A stretch of DNA of 64,000 nucleotides, taken from positions 744,001-808,000 of the forward strand of contig NZ_CP121668.1 of NCBI RefSeq assembly GCF_029714425.1, in the 5' to 3' direction. A program made the translations under genes and the position numbers. Positions 17,944 through 25,691 of the stretch are shown here, piece by piece; the first letter of the stretch is position 1; the number at the start of each line of letters is the position of its first letter. Source of the stretch: Bradyrhizobium sp. CB2312 (GTDB lineage: Bacteria; Pseudomonadota; Alphaproteobacteria; Rhizobiales; Xanthobacteraceae). A model generated the notes under the pieces. It worked only from the letters and a program-made list of their open reading frames with translations. It was not told where the DNA came from and ran no database searches.

Positions 17944-20520
17944 GTGCCGCCCCGCATCCTCAAAATCCCGGCCGAGCCGGCCACGCTGCTGCCCGACCGC
18001 TTCCAGAGATGGTTCGCGGCGCGCGGCTGGGCGCCGCGTGAGCATCAGCTCGCGCTGCTGGAGAAGGCACGCGAGGACCGGTCCGCGCTCTTGATCGCGC
18101 CGACCGGCGCCGGCAAGACGCTGGCGGGATTTCTGCCGACGCTGGTGGAGCTGAGTGCCGCGCCCGCGGCTTCATCGAAAGCTCTCGTTTCCACCGGCCG
18201 CGCTGTGCAGCGCAGTAGCGGCCTCCACACGCTCTACATCTCGCCGCTGAAAGCGCTCGCCGTCGACATCGCCCGCAATCTCGAGCGTCCCATCGCCGAG
18301 ATGGGGCTGCCGATCAAGGTCGAGACCCGCACCGGCGACACGCCGGTATCGCGGCGCCAGCGCCAGCGGCGCTATCCGCCGGATGTTTTGCTGACGACGC
18401 CCGAGCAACTTGCGCTCTTGCTCTCCTCTGACGATGCGCCGTTCCTGTTCTCCTCGCTCAAGCGCATCGTGCTCGACGAGCTGCACGCGCTGGTGACCTC
18501 CAAGCGCGGCGATCTGCTCTCGCTCGGCCTTGCGCGCCTCTGGCGCCTCGCGCCGCAAATGCGCGCGATCGGCCTGTCGGCGACGGTGGCCGAGCCGGAC
18601 CAGCTCGCGCGCTTCCTGCTGCCGCAGCCCGAAGGCAAGGAGGTCGCCGCCGACATCGTCGTCGCCGGCGGTGCGGCGCCGCCGGAGGTCGAGATGCTGG
18701 ATACGCGCGAGCGCCTGCCCTGGGCCGGCCACAGCGCGCGCCATGCACTTCCAGAGATCTACGAGCTGATCAAGGCGAACAAGACCACGCTGGTCTTCGT
18801 CAACACCCGCAGCCAGGCCGAGATGCTGTTCCAGAATCTCTGGAGCATGAACGACGACGGCCTTGCGATCGCGCTGCATCACGGCTCGCTCGACGTCGCG
18901 CAGCGCCGCAAGGTCGAGGACGCGATGTCGGCGGGGCGCCTGCGCGGCGTGGTCTGCACCTCCTCGCTCGACCTCGGCGTCGACTGGGGCGACGTCGATC
19001 TCGTCGTCAATATCGGCGCGCCCAAGGGATCGTCGCGCCTGATGCAGCGCATCGGCCGCGCCAATCACCGTCTCGACGAGGCCTCGCGCGCCGTGCTGGT
19101 CCCCGCGAATCGTTTCGAGGTGCTGGAGTGCCGCGTCGCCATCGACGCCATCGCCGAGAATGCCCAGGACACGCCGCCGCTTCGCACCGGCGCACTCGAC
19201 GTGCTGGCTCAGCATGTGCTCGGCTGTGCCTGCGGCGAGCCGTTTTTCAGCGACGAGCTCTATGCCGAGGTCCGCACCGCCGCGCCCTACGCAAATCTGC
19301 TGCGGCAGGATTTCGACGACGTCGTCGATTTCGTTGCCTCCGGCGGCTACGCGCTGAAGACCTACGAGCGCTTCGCCCGCATCAAGCAGGACAAGGAGGG
19401 CCGCTGGCGCGTCGCAAATCCCAAGGTGCGGCAGAGCTACCGGATGAATGTCGGCACGATCGTCGAGGACGACATGCTGAAGGTGCGGCTGGTGCGCTCG
19501 CGTGGCGGCGGCCATGGAAAAGCAGGCGGATCGACCGGCGTGATCGCGCGCGGCGGCCGCTTGCTCGGCGAGATCGAGGAGGCCTTCATCGAGGGCTTGA
19601 GCCCCGGCGACACCTTCGTGTTCAGCGGCGAGGTGGTGCGCTACGAGACCCTGGTCGAGGACCAGGTCTATGTCTCGCGCGCGCACGACAAGGACCCTAA
19701 GGTGCCGTCCTATATGGGCGGCAAGTTTCCGCTCTCGACCTATCTCGCCGAGCGCGTCCGCCGCCTGCTCGACGATGGCCGTGCGTGGGGCGGCTTGCCG
19801 GAGCAGGTGCGCGACTGGCTGTCGCTGCAGAAGGACGTCTCGCGCGTGCCCGCCGTGCGCGAGCTTCTGGTCGAGAGCTTTCCGCGTGCCAACAAGCACT
19901 ACATCGTCTGCTATCCCTTCGAAGGCCGCCTCGCGCATCAGACGCTCGGCATGCTGTTGACGCGCCGGCTGGAGCGCGCCCGTGCCCGGCCGCTCGGCTT
20001 CGTCGCCAACGAATATGCGGTGGCGATCTGGGGGCTCGGCGATCTCTCCTTCATGATCCGGGACGGCCGGATCGACCTCAACGCGCTGTTCGCCCCCGAC
20101 ATGCTCGGCGATGACCTCGAGGCCTGGCTCGCCGAATCCGCGCTGATGAAGCGCACGTTCCGCAACTGCGCCATCATCTCCGGCCTGATCGCGCGCCGCC
20201 ACACCGGCGAAGAGAAGAGCCGCCGTCAGGTGCTGTTCTCGACCGATCTCGTCTACGACGTCTTGCGGAAACATCAGGCCGACCATGTCCTGCTGCGCGC
20301 CGCCCGCGCCGATGCCGCCACCGGCCTGCTCGACCTGCGTCGTCTCGGCGACATGCTCGCCCGAATCCAGGGCCGCATCACCCACCGGGAACTCGACCAC
20401 GTTTCCCCGCTCGCCGTCCCCGTGATGCTGGAAATCGGCCGCGAGTCAGTCTATGGCGAAGCTGCAGACGAGCTTTTGGCGGAGGCCGCCGACGAGCTCG
20501 TCAAAGAGGCGATGTCGTAG
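17944..20520 (+). CDS. Ligase-associated DNA DEXH-box helicase (Lhr-type)
   Basis: 858-residue superfamily 2 helicase of the Lhr branch that accompanies the repair ligase. Motif I APTGAGKT is at residues 52-59, motif II DELH at 178-181, then 'GLSATV' (motif III), 'VFVNTRSQAE' (motif IV), 'VCTSSLDLGVDWGDVD' (motif V) and 'QRIGRANHR' (motif VI). A C-terminal winged-helix/Lhr region follows. The start is uncertain: the GTG at 17944 begins the conserved sequence (VPPRILKIPAEPA) but has no clear ribosome site, and an upstream in-frame GTG at 17833 would lead translation through the family F repeat and the 12-C run. The ligase and exonuclease lie on the other strand 2.6 kb away. Confidence 0.92.
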   Translation: MPPRILKIPAEPATLLPDRFQRWFAARGWAPREHQLALLEKAREDRSALLIAPTGAGKTLAGFLPTLVELSAAPAASSKALVSTGRAVQRSSGLHTLYISPLKALAVDIARNLERPIAEMGLPIKVETRTGDTPVSRRQRQRRYPPDVLLTTPEQLALLLSSDDAPFLFSSLKRIVLDELHALVTSKRGDLLSLGLARLWRLAPQMRAIGLSATVAEPDQLARFLLPQPEGKEVAADIVVAGGAAPPEVEMLDTRERLPWAGHSARHALPEIYELIKANKTTLVFVNTRSQAEMLFQNLWSMNDDGLAIALHHGSLDVAQRRKVEDAMSAGRLRGVVCTSSLDLGVDWGDVDLVVNIGAPKGSSRLMQRIGRANHRLDEASRAVLVPANRFEVLECRVAIDAIAENAQDTPPLRTGALDVLAQHVLGCACGEPFFSDELYAEVRTAAPYANLLRQDFDDVVDFVASGGYALKTYERFARIKQDKEGRWRVANPKVRQSYRMNVGTIVEDDMLKVRLVRSRGGGHGKAGGSTGVIARGGRLLGEIEEAFIEGLSPGDTFVFSGEVVRYETLVEDQVYVSRAHDKDPKVPSYMGGKFPLSTYLAERVRRLLDDGRAWGGLPEQVRDWLSLQKDVSRVPAVRELLVESFPRANKHYIVCYPFEGRLAHQTLGMLLTRRLERARARPLGFVANEYAVAIWGLGDLSFMIRDGRIDLNALFAPDMLGDDLEAWLAESALMKRTFRNCAIISGLIARRHTGEEKSRRQVLFSTDLVYDVLRKHQADHVLLRAARADAATGLLDLRRLGDMLARIQGRITHRELDHVSPLAVPVMLEIGRESVYGEAADELLAEAADELVKEAMS

Positions 20521-20557
20521 AGAATCTTCCCAGTGAGGCGCGCAACCCCATCCACAT

Positions 20558-20679
20558 CGTCATGCCCGGGCTTGACCCGGGCATCCACGTCTTCCTTGCA
20601 GCGGCAAGAACGTGGATGGCCGGGCATAGGCGAGCGGAAGCGACGCCGTTCTTCGAACGGCTATGCCCGGCCATGACGG
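20558..20679. repeat. Palindromic mosaic repeat, family A (contains pdeM start)
   Basis: Arms CGTCATGCCCGGGCTTGACC and the reverse-oriented ...TATGCCCGGCCATGACG with TCCACGTCTTCC in the spacer. The ATG of pdeM (20673) is the ATG of the terminal CCATGACG of this element. Confidence 0.85.
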
Positions 20680-21371
20680 AGCAAGTCGCATTTTCGGTGA
20701 CAAACACGCGCCACGTGGACGTTGCCGGCATCTCGCTCCACGCCGATCTCTCCGGCGCGCTGTTCTGGGAAGAGCAGCGCTTGCTGGTCGTTTCCGATCT
20801 GCATCTGGAAAAAGGCTCCAGCTTCGCGATACGCGGCGTACTGCTGCCGCCTTACGACACGCTGGCCACGCTGAGCCGTCTCGCTGCTGTCATCTCCCGC
20901 CACAACCCACGCACGGTCATCGCGCTCGGCGACAGTTTTCACGATCGCACCGCGCATGAGCGCCTGTCGGCGGATGACCGAGATGCCGTCGCCGCGCTCC
21001 AGACCGGCCGCGACTGGATCTGGATCTCAGGCAATCACGATCCGATGCTGCCGCGCGATCTCGGTGGCACCGTTGCTGATGAAGTCGCGATCGGCCCGAT
21101 CACCTTCCGCCACGAGCCGACTGGCGCGCATGGCGAGATCGCCGGTCACCTGCATCCCAAGGCGCGCGTCTCCGCCCGCGGCCGCTCGATGGAGCGCCGC
21201 TGCTTCGCCAGCGACGGGATGCGCGCCGTGATGCCGGCGTTCGGTGCCTACGCCGGCGGCCTCAGCATCCGCGATGCGGCGTTCGCAAAAATTTTTCCGA
21301 AGAACGGCTTCGTCGCGCATCTGCTCGGCGACCGCCGCGTCCATGCGATCGCGGCCTCGCGCTGTTATTGA
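20673..21371 (+). CDS. pdeM: Ligase-associated DNA damage response endonuclease PdeM
   Basis: 232-residue calcineurin-type metallophosphoesterase of the PdeM family, the fourth partner of the ligase, exonuclease and helicase. Metal motifs: 'VVSDLHLEKG' (D-x-H), 'VIALGDSFHD' (GD), 'WISGNHDP' (GNHD) and 'EIAGHLHPKA' (GHxH). The start is taken as ATG 20673 (MTEQVAFSVTN), which lies inside the end of a family A repeat; upstream in-frame codons are repeat-derived. It is 152 nt downstream of the helicase gene on the same strand and may be co-transcribed with it across the repeat. Confidence 0.92.
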   Translation: MTEQVAFSVTNTRHVDVAGISLHADLSGALFWEEQRLLVVSDLHLEKGSSFAIRGVLLPPYDTLATLSRLAAVISRHNPRTVIALGDSFHDRTAHERLSADDRDAVAALQTGRDWIWISGNHDPMLPRDLGGTVADEVAIGPITFRHEPTGAHGEIAGHLHPKARVSARGRSMERRCFASDGMRAVMPAFGAYAGGLSIRDAAFAKIFPKNGFVAHLLGDRRVHAIAASRCY

Positions 21372-21510
21372 GTTCCCTAACTTCGCCAACCGAAAATTGG
21401 GACAGCGCTACGTTCGGTATTTATCCGGAGTCGCCGAAGTCGATTGCGACCTCTAACTTGGTTTCCGCCGGGGCTGGAATTTTGCATCCCGAACAAGAAT
21501 TGCAACCGGC

Positions 21511-21536
21511 AAGGGGTCGTCGCAAGGCGGCCCCTT
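21511..21536 (+). terminator. Possible hairpin terminator after pdeM
   Basis: AAGGGG and CCCCTT arms, with further GC pairing possible inside the 14-nt loop. Only three T follow, so Rho-independent termination would be weak. It is 140 nt after the pdeM stop. Confidence 0.3.
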
Positions 21537-21612
21537 TCGATTCCCGCATCCGCAGTCGGGGATTCGAGCACCAGCATTTCGGGCGACCCCGCACAGCATT
21601 GCCACTGCGCTG

Positions 21613-21627
21613 GAACAAATTAAGAAC
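21613..21627. promoter_or_regulatory. Candidate LexA (SOS) box, GAAC-N7-GAAC
   Basis: Exact direct repeat GAACAAATTAAGAAC, which is the reverse of the GTTC-N7-GTTC operator of alphaproteobacterial LexA, with the AT-rich centre seen in many such boxes. It lies 85 nt upstream of the 138-residue gene and beside the DNA-repair gene pdeM. About one or two exact matches are expected by chance in a window of this size, so context is the main support. Confidence 0.5.
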
Positions 21628-21712
21628 ACTTTAGCAAGTCTTTGATATATCATTGTGATTCGGCGCATTGCCGACACAATATCTAGCGTCTGTCAGACTC
21701 TGCGAGGACTAC

Positions 21713-22129
21713 ATGTCCAACATTGCCTTCGATCAGTTTGCCCTCACCCGCATCGCCGATTTCGCGCGCTCGCTGTCGCGGCTGCATCAGACGGCGCGGC
21801 GCTTTGCCGTCGATCACGACCAGTTCGATCGCGAGTTCAACGCGGTGTGCCAGTCGATCTGGGGCTACACCATCGACGACATCAGCGACGAGCTGTTCTC
21901 GCCTGAGGATCATCTGTTCCTCGATACGCTGGACGAAGCGCATGCGCGCATCTTCGCGGCCGAGCAGGGCTACGACCTCGTGGACGAGGCCGGCATGCTG
22001 ACGGACTGGTGGGGGTTCTGCTGGATGATTCTGGCCGAGAAGCGCGGATTGCTGACGGCCGAGAACCGCGCCGCTGCGCGCGCGGCGATCGAGGAGAAAT
22101 ACCTGGCCGCGCCGAATGTGACGGGGTGA
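21713..22129 (+). CDS. Hypothetical protein, 138 aa, behind a candidate LexA box
   Basis: I do not recognise a family. The sequence (MSNIAFDQFALTRIADFARS...) has no signal peptide or membrane segment and is predicted largely helical, acidic in the middle (DDISDELFSPEDHLFLDTLD) and with a Trp-rich patch (LTDWWGFCWMIL). It is likely cytoplasmic. The ATG at 21713 follows GCGAGG at proper spacing. It lies downstream of pdeM behind a GAAC-N7-GAAC box, which hints at SOS control. Similar small proteins may be annotated as hypothetical in Bradyrhizobium. Confidence 0.75.
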   Translation: MSNIAFDQFALTRIADFARSLSRLHQTARRFAVDHDQFDREFNAVCQSIWGYTIDDISDELFSPEDHLFLDTLDEAHARIFAAEQGYDLVDEAGMLTDWWGFCWMILAEKRGLLTAENRAAARAAIEEKYLAAPNVTG

Positions 22130-22155
22130 TTATCGGGAGGTAGTGCCCCAACCTT

Positions 22156-22242
22156 CGTCATTGCGAGGAGCGAAGCGACGAAGCAATCCAGAATGCCTCC
22201 GCGGGGGCATTTCTGGATTGCTTCGCTGCGCTCGCAATGACG
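22156..22242. repeat. Palindromic repeat, family B
   Basis: CGTCATTGCGAGGAGCGAAG ... CTGGATTGCTTCG...CGCAATGACG, matching the copy at 5386. It lies between convergent genes and could act as a bidirectional hairpin terminator. Confidence 0.9.
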
Positions 22243-22261
22243 ACTTGGATGCAGGTGGGAC

Positions 22262-23086
22262 CTAATCCAATCCCGCCCGCTTTGCCGGCTTCGCCTGCGT
22301 TTTCGGCACCGTCACGTCAGGCAGCGCCTCGCGCACGATCTCGGCCGGAGCCGGCGCATCCGCCGCCGACACCGTTTCGGCCCGCACCGGCGCCACCTTC
22401 ATCTCGCCGAGGCGGGCGCGAACCTGCGCGGTGAGACCGGGATAGGAGGCGACCGGCGTGAAGTCCGCAGCTTGGTCGTTGCCGACGCGGATGCCGGTAT
22501 AGGCGACGAGACCGTCGCTGGTGGCGATCACGTCGCCGGCCTTCAGCGAGGAGTCCAGCGCGAGATCGACCGGCGCGAGGCCGACCGGCTCGCGGCCGTT
22601 GCAGGTGCAGTCCGATCGCAGCGCCTTGCGATAGGCGAATGCGTTCTCGCTGTCGGCGTAGCGCTCGCCCGTTTGCGAATAGGCCCCATCGATCGAGGAG
22701 CCGAAATAGACCTTGGTCGTGCTGGCGGGACAGAATGCCTGACACATCTGGGCGGGCGAGGCGAGGCCGCGCATCAGCGGAAAATATTTGCCGTCGCAGC
22801 TGCGCACGCAGAACGCCGGGCCGGAGCCGCCGGCTGCGGCCGAGCGTGTCGGCGGCACATATTGCGGGTTTGCGGCGTTCTGCTGGCCGGTGAAGGGGTC
22901 GGAGTAGGAGTTCGCCTGCTGCGGCACCTCACGCTGCGGCCGTTGCTGCTGCAGGCCGCCGAAGAAGAAGTCGAACAGGCCTTCAGCCGAAACCGGGGCC
23001 GGAGCCGCGAGCATTGGAGCCGCAAGGAGGCTGGCTACAAGCATGGCGCGACGCTGCCGCCGCGTATGGGACAAGTGTGTACGCAA
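22262..23086 (-). CDS. Secreted DUF2865 protein
   Basis: 274-residue exported protein. The signal peptide (MLVASLLAAPMLAAPAPVSA) is followed by a Gln/Pro-rich low-complexity region (LQQQRPQREVPQQANS) and a Cys-containing DUF2865 core: 'FCVRSCDGKYFPL', 'CQAFCPASTTKVYFG', 'RSDCTCNG'. Six cysteines suggest disulfide bonds in the periplasm. The C-terminal 50 residues are Ala/Pro/Val-rich. Function unknown. The start is a TTG at 23086 with a GGAGTGA site; an ATG at 23044 is an alternative and gives a more standard signal peptide. Confidence 0.85.
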   Translation of the reverse strand: MRTHLSHTRRQRRAMLVASLLAAPMLAAPAPVSAEGLFDFFFGGLQQQRPQREVPQQANSYSDPFTGQQNAANPQYVPPTRSAAAGGSGPAFCVRSCDGKYFPLMRGLASPAQMCQAFCPASTTKVYFGSSIDGAYSQTGERYADSENAFAYRKALRSDCTCNGREPVGLAPVDLALDSSLKAGDVIATSDGLVAYTGIRVGNDQAADFTPVASYPGLTAQVRARLGEMKVAPVRAETVSAADAPAPAEIVREALPDVTVPKTQAKPAKRAGLD

Positions 23087-23292
23087 TGCTCACTCCACCC
23101 GACGCTACTGAACAGGCCGAGACCCTTGAGGTCGCAGCGCATGATTCACCATAGTGCGCGATGGTAAATGAGCAGTTGAGCGGAGGCGGTTTCAAGACGA
23201 GGTGGTGGCCTCTTCAAGGCCGGGCACAGCTTCCGACCGATCGTTGCTTCCGGGACACGCTTGGGCATGGCGGCCAAGAATGTTCCGGAGCT

Positions 23293-23856
23293 TCAGGCCT
23301 TCAAGAATTCCGACGCCTTGTACAGCGAGCGGAACGGCAGGCCGGCCGCACCGAACGTGTCGGTGGCGCCTTCCTCGCGGTCGACCATGGTCAGCACCAG
23401 CACGACTTCAGCGCCGGTCTCGCGCACGGATTCCACCGCCTTCATCGCCGAGCCGCCTGTCGTGGTGACGTCCTCGACGATGACGACGCGCTTGCCGGCG
23501 AGCGTCTCGCCCTTGGGCAGGCCCTCGATCGCTAGCTTCGCGCCGTGCTCCTTCGGCTTCTTGCGCACGAAGAACGCGGCGATCGGATGGCCCTTGATCC
23601 AGGAGATCTGCGCCAGCGCGCCGGCGAGCGGCACCGCGCCCATCTCGAGCCCGCCGATGAAATCGAGCTGGTCGTCCTTCAGCGCCTCGTAGGTGAGCTC
23701 GGCGAGCAGGGTCGCGCCCTCGGGGTCGAGCATGGTCGGCTTCAGGTTGAAGTAGAAATCGCTCTTGCGGCCCGACGCGAGCGTCACCTCGCCGCGGCCG
23801 AAAGAGCGCCGGCGGATGATTTCGAACAGGCGGGCGCGGGAGGCGGATTTCGACAC
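23293..23856 (-). CDS. pyrE: Orotate phosphoribosyltransferase
   Basis: 187-residue enzyme converting orotate and PRPP to OMP in pyrimidine synthesis. The PRPP-binding motif [13 protein letters not shown] is at residues 124-136; '[14 protein letters not shown]' and '[11 protein letters not shown]' are further active-site segments. The start is GTG 23856 behind a GAGG site. The frame continues open upstream with no similarity. It is divergent from the GST gene and lies 206 nt before DUF2865 on the same strand. Confidence 0.96.
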   Translation of the reverse strand: MSKSASRARLFEIIRRRSFGRGEVTLASGRKSDFYFNLKPTMLDPEGATLLAELTYEALKDDQLDFIGGLEMGAVPLAGALAQISWIKGHPIAAFFVRKKPKEHGAKLAIEGLPKGETLAGKRVVIVEDVTTTGGSAMKAVESVRETGAEVVLVLTMVDREEGATDTFGAAGLPFRSLYKASEFLKA

Positions 23857-24038
23857 GGCGGTCCTCGAACAGCGTTTTTGGAGGAGGCGGAATTTATCCG
23901 CGACGGCCGCGACATTCCAGTGGGGGCATGCCCCGTCAACAGGGATCGGCCATCCCGGTCCGCCGGTTGTAGGGGTACAGGCGCTGAGGTAGTTGGATGC
24001 CGGATATCCCGGGGACGGAACGAGCAAGGACATAGGGC

Positions 24039-24665
24039 ATGACGATCGACCTGCACACCTGGAACACGCCGAACGGCCGCAAGATCTCGGTCGCACTTGA
24101 GGAAATGGGGCTGCCCTACAAGGTGGTCCCGGTGAACATCACCAAGGGCGAGCAGATGGCGCCCGGGTTCCTGAAGCTCTCGCCCAACAACAAGATCCCC
24201 GCGATCCTCGACCCCGAGGGTCCCGACGGCAAGCCGGTCGGCATCTTCGAGTCCGGTGCCATTCTGCTCTATCTCGGCGAAAAGACCGGCAAATTCCTGC
24301 CGAAATCGCTTTCGGCGCGCATCCCCGTCTATGAATGGCTGATGTGGCAGATGGGCGGCTTCGGCCCGATGCCCGGCCAGGTGCATCATTTCATCGCGCT
24401 TGAGAACGAGCAGGACCGTGCCTACGGCCTGAAGCGTTACATGGCCGAGACCCGCCGGCTCTACGGCGTCCTCGACCGCCGCCTCGATGGCCGCGACTTC
24501 GTCGCCGGCGACCTCTCCGTTGCCGATTTCGCCATCCTAGGCTGGGCTTGGCGCCACCCTCGCCACAAGGTTGAGCTGGCCGACTTCCCCAACGTCAAGC
24601 GCTGGTACGAGGCGCTCATGGCGCGGCCGGGCGTGAAGCGGGGGATGGAGGCGAAGCTGGATTGA
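24039..24665 (+). CDS. Glutathione S-transferase family protein (YfcG/YghU-like)
   Basis: 208-residue soluble protein with a thioredoxin-fold N-terminal domain ([20 protein letters not shown]; 'NKIPAILD' cis-Pro; '[16 protein letters not shown]' GSH site) and a helical C-terminal domain ('[11 protein letters not shown]'). The 'TPNGRK' segment with Asn in place of Ser/Tyr is typical of the disulfide-reductase-type GSTs (nu class). Substrates are unknown. It is divergent from pyrE with 182 bp between. Confidence 0.93.
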   Translation: MTIDLHTWNTPNGRKISVALEEMGLPYKVVPVNITKGEQMAPGFLKLSPNNKIPAILDPEGPDGKPVGIFESGAILLYLGEKTGKFLPKSLSARIPVYEWLMWQMGGFGPMPGQVHHFIALENEQDRAYGLKRYMAETRRLYGVLDRRLDGRDFVAGDLSVADFAILGWAWRHPRHKVELADFPNVKRWYEALMARPGVKRGMEAKLD

Positions 24666-24672
24666 TTGGACG

Positions 24673-24775
24673 GTGTCATCGCCCGCGAAGGCGGGCGATC
24701 CAGTATTCCAGAGGAGGCGGTGGTTGAGCCGAGAAGCCGCGGCGTACTGGATGCCCCGCCTTCGCGGGGCATGAC
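24673..24775. repeat. Palindromic repeat, family D
   Basis: TGTCATCGCCCGCGAAGGCG GGCGATCCAG at the left and CTGGATGCCCCGCC...GGGGCATGAC at the right, about 100 bp. Copies are at 50631, 51069, 54964 and 58090. It lies between the convergent GST and LysE genes. Confidence 0.9.
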
Positions 24776-24786
24776 GGCGTTGCGCC

Positions 24787-25422
24787 TCACACCTTCTTCG
24801 CTTCCACCGCCATCCGCACGGCGAGCCCGGCCAGCACGGTGCCCATCAGCCAGCGCTGCACGAGCATCCAGCTCGGCCGGCAAGCCAGGAACTGCGCGAT
24901 CGACCCCGCCGCGAGTGCGATCATCGCATTGACGCTGACGCTGATCGCGATCTGGATCGCACCCAGCACCACCGACTGCGTCAGCACGCTGCCGGCCATG
25001 GGATCGATGAACTGCGGCAGCAGCGCGAGATACAGCATCGCGATCTTCGGATTGAGCAGGTTGGTGACGAAGCCCATCGCGAACAATTTGCGCGGGCTGT
25101 CGATGGCAAGCGTCTTCACCTGGAACGGCGAGCGTCCGCCCGGCTTCACCGCCTGCCAGGCGAGCCAGAGCAGATAACCGGCACCGGCAAAGCGCAGCGC
25201 GTCATAGGCAAAGGGAATGGCAAGCAGGAGCGCCGTGATGCCGAACGCCGCGCACAGCATGTAGAACACGAAGCCGAGCGCCACGCCGCCGAGCGAGACG
25301 ATGCCCGCCGCGGGTCCCTGCGTGATCGAGCGCGAGATCAGATAGATCATGTTCGGCCCCGGCGTGAGCACGAGGCCAAGGCAGACGAGGGCGAAGCCGA
25401 GCAGGGCGGAGGTGTGGGGCAT
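24787..25422 (-). CDS. LysE family amino-acid exporter
   Basis: 211-residue inner-membrane protein with about six hydrophobic segments. The RhtB/LysE signature is in 'GLVLTPGPNMIYLISRSITQGPAAG' near the N-terminus. It exports amino acids or related compounds; the substrate is not predictable. Monocistronic. It starts with the ATG at 25422. Confidence 0.92.
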   Translation of the reverse strand: MPHTSALLGFALVCLGLVLTPGPNMIYLISRSITQGPAAGIVSLGGVALGFVFYMLCAAFGITALLLAIPFAYDALRFAGAGYLLWLAWQAVKPGGRSPFQVKTLAIDSPRKLFAMGFVTNLLNPKIAMLYLALLPQFIDPMAGSVLTQSVVLGAIQIAISVSVNAMIALAAGSIAQFLACRPSWMLVQRWLMGTVLAGLAVRMAVEAKKV

Positions 25423-25507
25423 GGGTCAACCGGTGCGGGAGATGACTCGGTTCTAATCTGCGAAGGCCCGCGCGGCCATCGCGCAATTGCTCGGAGGACA
25501 ATTGAGC

Positions 25508-25688
25508 TCTCGTGTCCCGGACGCGACGCGACGTTCTTGCGCCGGTGCGCTCCCTCGCCCGTTCTTACGGGGAGAGGGGCTCTCTCTCCACGAGCGTTGT
25601 CGGTCGATAGACCTGTACCCCCTCACCCGGAATCCACGCTTTCAGCGTGAATTCCGACCTCTCCCCGCAGGCGGGGAGAGGTAAAGAG
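25508..25688. repeat. Composite palindromic region, families H and E
   Basis: Starts with a family H-like GTGTCCCGGACGCGACGCGA, continues with 'CGTTCTTACGGGGAGAGGGG', 'CTGTACCCCCTCACCCGGAA' and ends ACCTCTCCCCGCAGGCGGG. This makes up most of the 269-bp gap between LysE and the polA stop. No gene is seen in it. Confidence 0.8.
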
Positions 25689-25691
25689 ACC

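Larger units (their letters stand above)
21372..21712. other. 341-bp intergenic region between pdeM and a small gene
   Basis: Less GC-rich than its surroundings, with no protein-like frame. It holds an AAGGGG...CCCCTT hairpin (21511-21536), a GAAC-N7-GAAC box (21613-21627) and an AT-rich stretch (about 21628-21660, TTGATATATCATTGTGATT) that could contain the promoter of the downstream gene. Confidence 0.7.

Noticed and set aside
18172..20400. A 742-codon open frame antisense to the helicase
   Set aside because: Same antisense artefact; composition (Arg, Ala, His, Gln) is not protein-like, and the helicase motifs on the plus strand are complete.
25508..25688. Composite palindromes as a replication origin near polA
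   Set aside because: No DnaA boxes or AT-rich unwinding element, and the same units recur elsewhere in the window.
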